The notes: generated by a model from the sequence alone, not told the origin. A stretch of 64,000 nucleotides of DNA from Helianthus annuus (GCF_002127325.2 NC_035441.2:53436464-53500463), one strand, 5' to 3'; positions 47,519 to 59,864 are shown, counted from the stretch's first letter. A program made the numbers and translations.

Positions 47519-49078
47519 ACGAATAGTACTAGAGTGAACAATCATGAAATCGAATCAAGACTTATTCGAATGATATGAATTCAAGGACGAATCGCAAGAT
47601 GCAAATGAATTCTAGAAATGATCGCATCCAATAAATGAACTTAGATTTCAACAAGCTCAAATGTAATAGTTTTGCATGAAACGCTCGATCATGATCAGCC
47701 CAAGCTGCAAGTTCTACCGACGCCACAAGGTGTCGTAGTGAATGAAACAATTCAATAATAGTGGTGATTAAACAAGTATCACCTGTGTTTGAAGTCAAAT
47801 GAGAGCGCAATAATAAATCGAAGCGGATTTAATCCAAATCAATAAACAGACAATTAAATCGGTGCATGAGATTAGCGCAAGCTTCAATTTAGTGAAACTG
47901 TCACCTCAAGGTGTCGAATTGAATATGTGAAATGAACAAGTTCAAACAATTGAATTTGACTTCGGCGCAAGCCGACAATAATTGCATGTATCGACAAGAA
48001 AACTTTTGGCATGGTCACAACGAAAACCATGTATGTAACTTGAAAAGAAAAGGAATTTCAAGGAAGTGTGTTGACTTGATAACAAGGAAGCCAACAATTA
48101 CAATAATGCGGGTCATTCGAATCACAAATCAATAATTAGGTTTAGCGAAACAATATTTGAACTTTGATGAAACGCTTATTCAAAACGAAACCACATGCGC
48201 AACAAACGATGCATGCGTATCATATGAATTTTCAAGAAACGAAGCAAATGAGTATTCGCTATACTGGAAGAAATGATCGTGATACAATGACCATTAAGAG
48301 GAGTAGAGATACGAAAATCTACTCAATAAATGTGAAAGTCGAAATTTCAATAAAAGAAATTTATGGACTTTACCTGGGGTTGCATGTGACGACCAGTTGT
48401 TAGGTGACATTACCATGGAATGTCAAACATAGCGTATTCGTCGTTAATGCGATAGGGGGAACTGCGGAGACATGCGTCTTCTTCTTAGCATAACTCGTGT
48501 CGTTTGCAGAACCGCGTGCCAACTGCCGCTTCCTGATCGATAGTCGCGTGTGACGTACTTCAACCTCCGTTGATGTATAGCTTAAGTCTCACGTATGCCT
48601 GTGCGCTAGCGTTTCGTTATGCGTAGAATGTGATGCACTCCGACATCTGTTGACGTAAGATTTGAGTTCTATGTATTCTCGTGCACTAGCGTTTCGTTAT
48701 GCGTAGGCTGCCTGCTCGGGAAGTTAAAACATCATAGACAATATGTATAATTGTGTGTGCCCGAATTAATATTTGCAGTTCCTACGTGATGACTTTTAAT
48801 GAACTTCAACATGAGTTTCCGAAGGTCTTAAATGCATGTTTCCTAAACTCTCAGGGTTTTGTGTACTGTATGCGACTGTTTTGTGTACCGCGTGTAAAAC
48901 ACCACTTTAGCGTATGTTTGAAAACAAAATCTTGACATTTTGTTTTTCGGCAATGGTTGGAGACCATATTCGAGTCTTAGGCGTTCTGTGTATATTCAGG
49001 TTTTAACATTCTAAGTTCCCAGAGGAAAATGAGGTTAGAGCTTAGGTATCTCTACAGAAACCCTATTCGCTGTAACCT
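47519..49078 (-). other. E6 interior without coding capacity
   Basis: About 1.56 kb, sense probably minus because the PBS at 49079-49094 faces left. All frames are broken. A ~85-bp imperfect direct repeat (48545-48625 and 48628-48708; shared CACTAGCGTTTCGTTATGCG) lies in it. TGTGACGACCAG at 48389 resembles an LTR start but is not followed by E6 LTR sequence. Confidence 0.6.
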
Positions 49079-49094
49079 ATAGCTCTGATACCAA
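49079..49094 (-). other. E6 primer binding site, inverted relative to the element ends
   Basis: The minus strand reads TTGGTATCAGAGCTA, two bases from the minus-oriented LTR end at 49097. Confidence 0.88.
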
Positions 49095-49096
49095 TC

Positions 49097-50578
49097 TGTC
49101 ACACCCCGAAATTATCAGAGCATTGGCGTGACTGGACTGGTATCTTCATTGCACAGCGGAAGCCAACAATCTAAGTCTTTTAGAAGTTGAACGCCCACTA
49201 AGTACTCGACTCTTCATGGTCCTCCTATTCCAACCGTGCCTTGTCTTAGAAATGCAACCTGAGAAAGAAACATGCGAAAAGTCAACATAAAGTTGAGCGA
49301 GTTCATAGTTTGTTTGTAAAAGATTTGAAGTAAATCTTTTTGTATAACCGGTTTTTGAAGTATTGTTGAGAAAACGAATTTAAAATCATTTTCTTGTACA
49401 GATCACGTATTCTTACTTATGTATAATTCACATTCCTCTTGAGTACCCCACGTACTCAAGTTAGTTCCCGTTTTCTTGAGTACCCCACGTACTCAAGTTT
49501 AATTCAAGTTTTCTTTGAGTACTCCACATACTCATGTATAAATCAAGTTTTAGTATGGTATGAATTTCATGTAATTAAAGTATTCCTGTAAATATCAGGA
49601 TTGTTAATGGGTTGCAAGGCCATTAACATGTGACACGACATAGGAAGTCACCAAACCTTAGGCATTTAATTGGTATATTCTGAGACACAAAAGCACTACT
49701 CGATACTCGCCCTCATCGAGAGTGTGGCTGCCCGGCACCCGTTAGATCTAACCTTTTGTTCTGCGGTCTAGGTATATTGTTGATTAATGGTGCTTCTGTA
49801 CCCTATTCGTGACACGATTCCTCGCATCATTTTTCATAGCGCATCCTACTTGGTACTCGTTTCTCACCAAGCGCGCTTCCCGTATTCTTATATCACATCA
49901 CACTTGGTACTCGTTTCTCACCAAGTGTGTTTCTTGTATTCTTATATCGCTACACACTTGGTACTCGTTCTCACCAAGTGTGCTTTTTATATTTTCATAC
50001 CATAACTCATGTATTTGTAAACTCTTGTATTTGTATTTTCAGAAAAATACGCTTGTTTGGAAAACCGGTATAAATCATAAGCTTTTCGTAAACCATTTGT
50101 GCTCTTTGTAACATGGTTTAAAAATATATAATGCTTGTATGCTTTGCAAAAAGTGCATGTCTTTCCACCCCGAAAACATTTATAAAAGTGTAAAAATGTG
50201 GGGTTATGAACTCACCTGAATATTCCTGTGCAAAGCTAGCTAATTACGACTTCGTGATATCGTTTCCAAGACTTGACTCGCTAGTGTGCATTCTACAATA
50301 TTCCTACATGGAATATCTAATAAGTTTCTAACCAAAAACGGTAATTACGTGTTACCGAGCTCTACCGAGTCGTTAATCGAACGATTCGTTGGTACGTTGT
50401 TAACTTAAAAGCAACGAAGATGTTATACTTGTTAACTCGATTTGAGAAGTCGTATGTTGATATATAAGAATATTCGTATGAAAGTAATATATAATAAACC
50501 CGTATTATATATATTGCGTCTTGTGTATATTTGCCAAAAATATACGTATGTGTCGTCTAGGCGTATAAAATAAATATA
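49097..50578 (-). repeat. Left arm of a 1482-bp inverted repeat (LTR end, minus)
   Basis: Every position x checked pairs with position 102014-x of the right arm (51436-52917), with no indel and no mismatch noticed; the ORFs 49787-50005 and 52009-52227 are identical reflections. In sense (minus) it holds a CAGGTGAGTTCA donor-like motif (50208-50219) and two sets of three stem-loops: CTTGAGTAC/GTACTCAAG near 49438, 49475 and 49513, and CTTGGT/ACCAAG near 49849, 49903 and 49957. Confidence 0.95.
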
Positions 50579-51435
50579 CGTATGTGTCGGACCCAAGTGA
50601 AGCGTGACCCGAAATCTGAACCGAGCGTGAAGTCTGCCCGCTGACCTTGCCGTGACCGAGACTCGAACCAACCCGAGGTCTGAACAAAATCATCATCTTC
50701 AACCGGAAACATGTCGGACCGAGTCCCGAACCACCGTCTCGCCGCTACTAATCAACAGCAGGTCAAGCGGTCATCAGCTCCAGTTCGGCTCGGTTCGCGG
50801 TCAGATTTGGTGCGTTTCTCGGTTTGGGTTCGGACTCGGTCCAGCGAGTCAACTCAGTCAACTGAGCCGGTCAACTCAGTTGACCCGGTCAACTCAGTCA
50901 AGCGACTCGACGATTCGACTTAAAGACTTGGTAACAATTAACGTCATGTTTATTTTATTATTATTACTCACGTGACAAACGAGCTCGAACCAATTCGATT
51001 AAGTGATTTATTTATGTTTTGACATTTTGACAAAAACTATATCTTGTCGTTACATTTCGTTGAATTGTTGATTGATTGAATTCTAAAATCGACACTTTAG
51101 TTGTCAGGATCGTCAAAAAAACAGAGGAAACTCTGCCCGTTTTTCGAGAAAACCCGTAAAATAAAACGAGTTTTATTATAAAAACGTGCTTTTCTTGTAA
51201 AACGACAACTATTGTTATAAAGCGACTTTTATGAGATACAAATATAAAAATTTCCTTCGACAACGACTTACAACTTACGAGAACAACGATATGGAAATTA
51301 TTTCGACAGCAAGAATAAATATAGTTATTATTACATTTATTTCAAACGAACTCGAATCCTTTTATAAATAAATATAGTTATATATTTATTTTCCAATACA
51401 AGTCGACGATTCCTTTACAAAATAAATATAACTGT
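50579..51435. other. 857-bp spacer between the inverted arms
   Basis: No ORF is supported. It contains a block of GTCAACTCAGTTGAC-type palindromic repeats (50845-50905) and AT-rich sequence with ATAAATATA words repeated near the arm boundary. Probably the middle of the E6 LTR. Confidence 0.65.
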
Positions 51436-52917
51436 TATATTTATTTTATACGCCTAGACGACACATACGTATATTTTTGGCAAATATACACAAGACGCAA
51501 TATATATAATACGGGTTTATTATATATTACTTTCATACGAATATTCTTATATATCAACATACGACTTCTCAAATCGAGTTAACAAGTATAACATCTTCGT
51601 TGCTTTTAAGTTAACAACGTACCAACGAATCGTTCGATTAACGACTCGGTAGAGCTCGGTAACACGTAATTACCGTTTTTGGTTAGAAACTTATTAGATA
51701 TTCCATGTAGGAATATTGTAGAATGCACACTAGCGAGTCAAGTCTTGGAAACGATATCACGAAGTCGTAATTAGCTAGCTTTGCACAGGAATATTCAGGT
51801 GAGTTCATAACCCCACATTTTTACACTTTTATAAATGTTTTCGGGGTGGAAAGACATGCACTTTTTGCAAAGCATACAAGCATTATATATTTTTAAACCA
51901 TGTTACAAAGAGCACAAATGGTTTACGAAAAGCTTATGATTTATACCGGTTTTCCAAACAAGCGTATTTTTCTGAAAATACAAATACAAGAGTTTACAAA
52001 TACATGAGTTATGGTATGAAAATATAAAAAGCACACTTGGTGAGAACGAGTACCAAGTGTGTAGCGATATAAGAATACAAGAAACACACTTGGTGAGAAA
52101 CGAGTACCAAGTGTGATGTGATATAAGAATACGGGAAGCGCGCTTGGTGAGAAACGAGTACCAAGTAGGATGCGCTATGAAAAATGATGCGAGGAATCGT
52201 GTCACGAATAGGGTACAGAAGCACCATTAATCAACAATATACCTAGACCGCAGAACAAAAGGTTAGATCTAACGGGTGCCGGGCAGCCACACTCTCGATG
52301 AGGGCGAGTATCGAGTAGTGCTTTTGTGTCTCAGAATATACCAATTAAATGCCTAAGGTTTGGTGACTTCCTATGTCGTGTCACATGTTAATGGCCTTGC
52401 AACCCATTAACAATCCTGATATTTACAGGAATACTTTAATTACATGAAATTCATACCATACTAAAACTTGATTTATACATGAGTATGTGGAGTACTCAAA
52501 GAAAACTTGAATTAAACTTGAGTACGTGGGGTACTCAAGAAAACGGGAACTAACTTGAGTACGTGGGGTACTCAAGAGGAATGTGAATTATACATAAGTA
52601 AGAATACGTGATCTGTACAAGAAAATGATTTTAAATTCGTTTTCTCAACAATACTTCAAAAACCGGTTATACAAAAAGATTTACTTCAAATCTTTTACAA
52701 ACAAACTATGAACTCGCTCAACTTTATGTTGACTTTTCGCATGTTTCTTTCTCAGGTTGCATTTCTAAGACAAGGCACGGTTGGAATAGGAGGACCATGA
52801 AGAGTCGAGTACTTAGTGGGCGTTCAACTTCTAAAAGACTTAGATTGTTGGCTTCCGCTGTGCAATGAAGATACCAGTCCAGTCACGCCAATGCTCTGAT
52901 AATTTCGGGGTGTGACA
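51436..52917 (+). repeat. Right arm of the 1482-bp inverted repeat (LTR end, plus)
   Basis: Mirror image of 49097-50578, ending at the CGTGA target duplication. In plus orientation it is the 3' end of an LTR. Confidence 0.95.
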
Positions 52918-55833
52918 CGTGACTATCCTAAGGTATTCCCTGAGGAATTACCTGGTCTTCCGCCCCATCGCCAAGTCGAGTTTCAGATTGAACTAGCTCC
53001 TGGAGCTGCGCCTGTAGCCCGTGCACCTTATCGTTTAGCTCCATCAGAGTTGGAAGAACTCTCCACGCAACTACAAGAACTCTTGGATAAGGGTTTTATT
53101 CGTCCAAGCTCATCGCCTTGGGGAGCTCCGGTACTTTTTGTGAAGAAGAAGGACGGTACCTTCAGAATGTGTATCGACTATCGTGAACTCAACAAGGTGA
53201 CGGTGAAGAACCGTTATCCTCTACCGCGTATTGACGACTTGTTCGACCAGTTGCAGGGGTCGAGCTACTATTCAAAGATCGATCTGAGATCGGGATATCA
53301 CCAGTTGAGAGTTCGAGAAGAGGATGTCTCTAAGACGGCCTTTAGGACTCGATATGGGCACTATGAGTTTTTGGTCATGCCGTTTGGGCTGACAAACGCA
53401 CCCGCAGTTTTCATGGATTTGATGAACCGAGTTTGCAAGCCGTATCTGGACAAGTTCGTTATAGTCTTCATCGACGACATCCTGATCTATTCTAAGAGTA
53501 AAGAGGAGCACGAACAGCATCTACGACTTATTCTGGAACTCCTTCGGAAGGAACAGCTCTACGCAAAATTCTCGAAATGCGACTTCTGGCTTCGAGAGGT
53601 CCATTTCCTAGGACACGTGGTGAACAAGGATGGGATTCACGTTGATCCATCCAAAGTGGACTCTATAAAGAACTGGCCTGCACCTCGTACACCAAAGGAA
53701 ATTCGCCAATTCTTGGGATTGGCAGGTTACTACAGGAGATTCATTAAGGATTTTTCTAAGATCGCGCAGCCTCTCACCTCGCTGACACAGAAAGGCGTTG
53801 TTTATCATTGGGGAAATGCACAAGAGTTAGCTTTTCAGCATCTAAAGGATAGACTGTGTAGTGCACCTATCCTCTCACTGCCAGAGGGCACAGACGATTT
53901 TGTGGTTTACTGTGACGCATCAATTCAAGGACTTGGTTGTGTATTGATGCAACGAGATAAAGTCATAGCCTACGCTTCACGACAACTCAAAGTTCACGAG
54001 AAGAACTACACTACGCATGATTTAGAGCTGGGAGCTGTTGTTTTCGCACTTAAGTTATGGCGGCATTACCTGTACGGAACCAAGTGCGCCATCTACACCG
54101 ACCACAGGAGCCTAGAGCACATATTCAAGCAGAAGGAACTGAATATGCGGCAGCGACGATGGGTCGAGCTGCTAAATGACTATGAGTGCTCCATCAGGTA
54201 TCACCCGGGCAAGGCCAATGTTGTGGCTGACGCCCTCAGTCGAAAGGACACTGCGCCTAAGCGCGTAAGAGCTTTACAACTCACGATTCATTCTAGTCTA
54301 CCTTCGCAAATACGAGCTGCTCAGATAGAAGCACTGAAACCAGAAAACGTTAGAGCTGAAGCCCTACGCGGGTCAAGGCAACGCTTAGAACAGAAGGAAG
54401 ACGGTGCATACTACGTGACAGGACGCATTTGGGTCCCACTCTATGGCGACTTACGAGAACTTGTGATGGATGAAGCACACAAATCTCGCTACTCGGTACA
54501 CCCTGGTTCGGACAAGATGTACCACGATATTAAAACTACGTATTGGTGGCCTAGCATGAAGGCCCACATAGCAACTTATGTCAGTAAGTGTTTGACTTGT
54601 GCGCGAGTCAAGACGGAATATCAGAAACCCTCAGACCTACTTCAACAACCAGAGATACCACAATGGAATTGGGAGCAAATTTCCATGGATTTCGTTACTG
54701 GCCTACCTAGATCACAGCGCGGAAACGATACTATCTGGGTGATCGTGGATCGACTCACAAAATCCGCACACTTTTTGGCAATTAAGGAGACGGATAAATT
54801 CTCCACTTTAGCGGAAATATACCTCAAGGAAGTTGTTTCGAGGCACGGGGTGCCCACCTCTATCATCTCTGATCGAGATGCACGTTTTACTTCGGAACTG
54901 TGGCAAGCAATGCACAAGTCTTTTGGCTCACGTCTAGATATGAGCACAGCGTATCACCCGCAGACGGACGGGCAGTCCGAGCGCACTATCCAGACCTTAG
55001 AAGACATGCTTCGCGCTTGTGTAATCGACTTTGGCAATAGCTGGGAAAGGCATCTGCCACTCGTGGAATTCTCGTATAATAACAGCTACCACACCAGCAT
55101 CAAAGCTGCTCCGTTTGAGGCATTGTACGGACGTAAATGCCGGTCACCTCTCTGTTGGGCAGAGGTGGGGGATAGTCAAATCACTGGTCCAGAACATGTG
55201 GTAGACACTACTGAGCGGATTGCTCAAATACGACAACGCACGGTGGCCGCTCGAGACCGTCAGAAGGCCTACGCCGATAAGGGCAGAAAACCACTTGAGC
55301 TCCAGGTTGGGGAGCGGGTATTACTCAAAGTTTCACCCTGGAAGGGTGTGGTTCGTTTTGGTAAACGAGGCAAACTCAACCCACGATACGTTGGACCTTT
55401 TGAAATCATTGAGAAAATAGGCAAGGTGGCCTACAGACTGAACTTACCAGCAGAACTCGGTGCAGTTCACAACGTTTTCCATGTGTCGAATCTGAAGAAG
55501 TGTCTGTCAGATGAGAACCACGTAGTTCCTCTGAAGGAACTCACGATCGACGAACAGTTGAAATTCGTCGAAGAACCAGTCGAAATCATGGACCGGGATG
55601 TTAAGGTCCTCAAAAGCACTAGAATACCTCTTGTTCGAGTTCGTTGGAACTCACGTCGCGGCCCAGAGTTTACCTGGGAGCGCGAAGATCGGATGAAACA
55701 AAAGTATCCCCAACTGTTTGAGAACAGTACAACCGCTACTGAGGCTGAAGCTACGGAATTTCGGGACGAAATTCCAGATCAACGGGGGGTGGATGTGACA
55801 CCCCAGGAAAACCGGGAAAACCATGCAACCTAA
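52918..55833 (+). CDS. E3 pol: RT, RNase H, integrase with chromodomain-like tail (second part of gag-pol)
   Basis: Continues the E3 frame after E6: [20 protein letters not shown] is the protease-RT linker. RT has YRELNKV and the catalytic [10 protein letters not shown] (near 53465-53500); RNase H has YCDAS (near 53908), [18 protein letters not shown] and the DALSR end; integrase has the HHCC zinc site (about 54475-54610), the DDE core (MDFVTGLP near 54690, ISDRDARFT near 54865, GQSERT near 54970), [17 protein letters not shown], and the tail [17 protein letters not shown], which is chromodomain-like. Open to the stop at 55831-55833. All catalytic residues I looked for are present. It is now separated from its own start by 7.15 kb of E6 and would not be translated as gag-pol. 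Confidence 0.93.
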   Translation, partial: RDYPKVFPEELPGLPPHRQVEFQIELAPGAAPVARAPYRLAPSELEELSTQLQELLDKGFIRPSSSPWGAPVLFVKKKDGTFRMCIDYRELNKVTVKNRYPLPRIDDLFDQLQGSSYYSKIDLRSGYHQLRVREEDVSKTAFRTRYGHYEFLVMPFGLTNAPAVFMDLMNRVCKPYLDKFVIVFIDDILIYSKSKEEHEQHLRLILELLRKEQLYAKFSKCDFWLREVHFLGHVVNKDGIHVDPSKVDSIKNWPAPRTPKEIRQFLGLAGYYRRFIKDFSKIAQPLTSLTQKGVVYHWGNAQELAFQHLKDRLCSAPILSLPEGTDDFVVYCDASIQGLGCVLMQRDKVIAYASRQLKVHEKNYTTHDLELGAVVFALKLWRHYLYGTKCAIYTDHRSLEHIFKQKELNMRQRRWVELLNDYECSIRYHPGKANVVADALSRKDTAPKRVRALQLTIHSSLPSQIRAAQIEALKPENVRAEALRGSRQRLEQKEDGAYYVTGRIWVPLYGDLRELVMDEAHKSRYSVHPGSDKMYHDIKTTYWWPSMKAHIATYVSKCLTCARVKTEYQKPSDLLQQPEIPQWNWEQISMDFVTGLPRSQRGNDTIWVIVDRLTKSAHFLAIKETDKFSTLAEIYLKEVVSRHGVPTSIISDRDARFTSELWQAMHKSFGSRLDMSTAYHPQTDGQSERTIQTLEDMLRACVIDFGNSWERHLPLVEFSYNNSYHTSIKAAPFEALYGRKCRSPLCWAEVGDSQITGPEHVVDTTERIAQIRQRTVAARDRQKAYADKGRKPLELQVGERVLLKVSPWKGVVRFGKRGKLNPRYVGPFEIIEKIGKVAYRLNLPAELGAVHNVFHVSNLKKCLSDENHVVPLKELTIDEQLKFVEEPVEIMDRDVKVLKSTRIPLVRVRWNSRRGPEFTWEREDRMKQKYPQLFENSTTATEAEATEFRDEIPDQRGVDVTPQENRENHAT

Positions 55834-55894
55834 CTAGCTTCCTCAGTGAGTGCCATCAAATTTCGGGACGAAATTTCTTTCAACTTGGGGATGA
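55757..55894 (+). other. E3 3' end with two polypurine/attachment-like motifs
   Basis: TTCGGGACGAAATT occurs at 55758 and again at 55861. The first is followed by a G-rich ACGGGGGGTGGA and TGTGACACCCC (55781-55803), the second by ACTTGGGGATGA and the actual LTR start TGTGACAACTCG (55895). The functional polypurine tract is the second (about 55883-55894); the first looks like an ancestral or spare copy inside the end of pol. Confidence 0.7.
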
Positions 55895-58419
55895 TGTGAC
55901 AACTCGAAATTTAGAACCTTTCTTGTGCCTCGATGTAACATGCTTGTACATTATGTGATTAGTTGACTGATTAAACTTATTAATAAATGTGAAGTTTTAT
56001 GTGATTATGTGTTGTGTTGTATGCATATATGTATGTGTATATGTGAACCGAGAACCCAACTAGAGACGACAATGACCCGACTCGAGACCATGAGGTCTCG
56101 AGTGAACAGTAACCGGTTTGGGCCTTTGGCCGGTTGGGCCATTTGGGCCGTAAACCCCTAGCCGATTTATAAGCCCTTTAGGGTGAGCCATGAGGAACTA
56201 GTATATATAGCATACTCCTTGTCAACCTTACCACTCTTTGGACAACCACACACACTCTCCTACTTCCCTCTCACTAAACCCTAAGAACACAAACACACAT
56301 CAATTTCGGACCCAATCGGTTAGCACTAGGATTTCGGACCAAGCTTGGAAATCAACATTTGGAGTTCACCTTTCATACCTCTTAACCGGTTAGTGACTTA
56401 CATTGTATTTCGGTTGTTGTTGATGTGTAATGAGGTTGAATGATAATATGTGCTAGCTTGATGATTGTTTATCTATGATAAAGAATGGTTGCTAGATAGA
56501 AAATAGTTGTTTGTTGTCAAATGATGATATTATGAGATGATGAAATGTTATAATCGGCTTTGTATGGGTTTAAATCCGAATGACTTGATTATGATTAGAA
56601 GGTTGTGTTCATGATAGTGTTGAATAAGGAACTTGCTGAAATCGGTTTGCATGTGTGAGGATTGAAACCACTAAATGAATATGTTTGTCATAATAGGATG
56701 CACATTAGTGAGTTATAGTTCATAATTTTGCTTGAACGAAGGTTGAATATGTTATGAATATGCTTGAATGTTTGAAGAACATGAAGAACTTGTTGAATAT
56801 GCTTTGAATGTGGGTTGAATATTTGAAAACTGCATTGTTTGATCCATTTTGAGTAAATTTTAGACAACAAAACATGTTTAGTGGCTGGTACATATTTCTG
56901 CATGAATTCTATTGGATAGTACGACCTGCGCAGAATCAGCAACTGTTGGGGAGTCGGAACCCCTGGTTGCGACTCGAAATCTCCAGGTTACGACACCGGT
57001 TGCGAGTCAAGAACGCCTGGTTGCGACTCGCAACCGCAGCATGATGAACCGAGACCACAGGTTGCGACACAGGTTACGAGTCCCGTTGCGACTCGAGACC
57101 AAAACATGACAAGCCGAGACCACGGTTGCGACATAGGTTGCGACTCGCAACCACCCATGACCAACATAACAGCACAACTCGAAACCACGTTTGCGAGTCC
57201 GGTTGCGACTCGAGACCCCTTAGTGGGCTTGCTTAGTTATGGGCCTAGGTTAGTGGGCCAGACTTATGGACTTCTGTGCTACTGTTGATGTGTTGTTTGG
57301 GCCTGTTACTACAAGCCCAACTGTTCGGGCTTTATACTTAGACTTTGGGTTGTGTTTGAATGATAACTATGAACTGTTACTGTTAAACGTGTTGCCATGA
57401 TTATTACCGGTGAACAATATGTGTTGAAACATCCGTGCACTGCTTGGCTTGAATCTGACACAAATAATATCTGTGATAGGACCTAATTGATTACCTGCAA
57501 TTTGGTTAACTTTTTGTGTTACTGCCGAGCAAACCAAGGTGAGTTCACACCCTCTACAAAGCATGGGATTCCCTGGGTTGGGAACGGGGTTAAGGAACGT
57601 GGGTTCCTCGTCCTCCTTGGGTAGGACGGTTATGATTCAGGAATGTGATTCCTCGTCCGGATGGACGGATAACACGTACTAGACTAAAACTCTATCACGA
57701 AGTCCCTCCTTTTTGTATCGACTAATCGCCGGGCCAATGGCGAGCGGGTCATTAGTTAGATAGCGCTATTTAGGTCTGACAAACCTCACACCGTGCCGCA
57801 GAGGACGGGCGTGAACTAATGGATCTGGGGCACGTCAATGATGATAGACATTGATGTTTTCAGGGCACATAAACATGACTACAGTCAGCAGTCGATATGG
57901 TAACGAGTCTAGTGTACGCATGGGGTAGCCCCCACGGCCGAAATGCCTGATAACTAACATGGGGTAGCCCCCACGGCTGGAGTGCCGGAGTAACTGGGAA
58001 TGAACATGTCACGTTTTTAAACTATGGGGTAACCCCCACGGCAGGATGCCAGATAAAGGAAACCGTTTTCGAAACAACTAAAACGAACACCCAACCGTGA
58101 ACTCACTCAACTAGTTGTTGACCCGTTACTACATGCTTTGCAGGACCATAGGTACTCAGCTGGAGCTTGCATGGAGGAGAGTCGTTGTGGGACACGGATT
58201 GCTGCGTGTCATGTTTTATTTGAAAACATTGAACTTATGTTATAACATTAAACTTATGCTTCCGCTTGCAACTTAACTTGTTTGTTTTGAAACACCAATC
58301 GTATTGGTTAAACTTTTATAACTGTTTATATGCTTGTTCAGTATGATTGGTGGCTGGATCCTGGTCAGTCACGCCTCCAAGCGGTAGTACTCCGCAGGTG
58401 GGATTTTGGGGGTGTGACA
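55895..58419 (+). repeat. E3 3' LTR (2525 bp)
   Basis: Same length as the 5' LTR; about nine substitutions seen, among them near 56073, 56939, 57312, 57565, 57630-57637 and 58042-58064. Ends in TGTGACA before the target duplication TGTAA. Confidence 0.95.
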
Positions 58420-59855
58420 TGTAACAACTGTCACTAAAATCAATAATTAGGACAATAATTAGTCAATAAGAAAATCCTAATTGAGACACCCAAGTAATTC
58501 TGCATTGGCCCTAAAATTTTCAGAACAATCGGAAACAGGATCAGGGCCCCTAAAACTCAAGGGGGGCAAACCCTAATTGAATAATTATCTAAATTAAACG
58601 TTGCAAAGTTCTGATTGGCTGAAATTGTTGAATCACCAAAGCTAGTCCCGAGCCTAGGCAGCCTATGAATTAGACTGCTTAGCTTACGGACCTCAAGGGA
58701 AAAGGCTTACGGTCTGTAAGCATGTCTCAAAAATCACTATAAATAGCCGACCTTGGGACTTGAACTGAGAAATGAAAACGACGTAAAGTTGCTGTCTGTA
58801 CGTCGAGTTAAGGCTGTAATACTACAATAAACACACACACGATCACGAGGTGCTGCCACAATCAAGGTAATAACTCGATCGCTATTACGATTCAACGTCC
58901 GATCGATTATAACTATCCAACGATTGTCTGAGTGCTGCTTAAATTGAGCTGATACTTTGTTATTCATTGTGATTTCGACTTGAATGTTTGAGTGCTGTTC
59001 GAATTCGGACTATGCTCTGTCATTCGTTGTGAATCCATTGAATTATTGAGTATTGCACTTATTAATTGTTGTGAGGGTTTAATCTCGTGAATTGACGTAA
59101 CTGCTGAATTAGTTACTAACCCATTTGTGTGTACATTGTTAATTAAATTAGGTTAATCACAGGCAAATCAGTAAGGCTTAAACTCTGCTCGTAAAATCTG
59201 CAAAGTGAGTCATTCTCTTTTTATCAACTGTTTTACAAAACTCCAAATTATTTTCAAAGTTATAATTACAGGGATTAAGTCTTTGTAATCACCAAGTTAC
59301 AGCCGGTATGTGGGGTTTTGTATACATTACTTGATAATCTTCAACATTGGGGCAGCCAATGGGTGATATGACCATAATCACAGACACCACTGGACAGGTG
59401 GGCCAGTGGGTCGAGTGATAAAGTACCGTGGGTAGTTGGTTTGATATCAGAAACATTGTAATCGCTCTTAATACTGTGAATTATAACTAATGGGTTGTTT
59501 TAGTAAAATGAATGATTCACTCAGTATTTCCCCGCTGACAAATTTTCTTTTCAAACATGTTTCAGGTGATATGTTGTGAGCAAAGAAAGAGAAGTGTCGT
59601 GAAGCACTCCCAGCTTAGAAAAGTGGCTCAGTGTAAATAAATAAAAGAAACATGTTTTGAAAAATAAAGATTTCCCTGGGAAATCACATTATTGTAAATA
59701 TCGGGAGTTTATCCCTAAAGTTATAAAGCGAGCAGTTTAAATTACTGAAAGATCCTGTTTTAAAAAGACTTCCGCTGTCGCCTTAAATTTAAATACCGCA
59801 GGATTTCTGTCCCGCGGCTCCTGAAACGGGTCAAACCGGGTCGGGGGGCGTGACA
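58420..59855 (+). repeat. E4 5' LTR (1436 bp)
   Basis: TGTAACAACTG to GGCGTGACA. TATA box CTATAAATAG at about 58737-58746; donor-like GTGAGT at 59205; stem-loops CATTGG/CCAATG (59345-59361) and CCACTGG/CCAGTGG (59387-59409), about 450-510 bp before the end. Confidence 0.9.
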
Positions 59856-59864
59856 GAAATAAGG

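Larger units (their letters stand above)
45764..52917. mobile_element. E6: rearranged LTR-element insertion inside E3
   Basis: Flanked by the perfect 5-bp duplication CGTGA (45759-45763, 52918-52922), with outer ends TGTGACAACC and GGTGTGACA: a plus-oriented start of one LTR and end of another. Inside, however, a PBS (49079-49094) and an LTR end (TGTCACACCCC at 49097) are in minus orientation. The order is LTR start with TATA (about 46279) and its duplication; 47519-49078 interior without coding capacity; PBS (minus); LTR end (minus) 49097-50578; spacer 50579-51435; LTR end (plus) 51436-52917. The simplest reading is a non-autonomous element whose middle was inverted after insertion. No gag or pol motif. 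Confidence 0.8.
41143..58419 (+). mobile_element. E3: young Ty3/gypsy (Tekay-type) element, split by E6
   Basis: Two LTRs of exactly 2525 bp (41143-43667 and 55895-58419) flanked by the perfect target duplication TGTAA (41138-41142, 58420-58424). By eye I count about nine substitutions and no indels between the LTRs, so the insertion is recent. The interior has a PBS, a gag-pol reading frame with no frameshift of its own, and a polypurine tract. The frame is broken only by the insertion of E6 between protease and RT. Without E6 the gag-pol would be about 1530 residues, a normal size. Confidence 0.95.

Noticed and set aside
48389..48400. TGTGACGACCAG as an LTR start inside E6
   Set aside because: Only about ten bases match; the following sequence does not align with the LTR start at 45764.
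49787..52227. Two identical ~72-100 residue ORFs as a duplicated gene
   Set aside because: They are mirror copies in the inverted LTR arms, over the stem-loop repeats; no domain.
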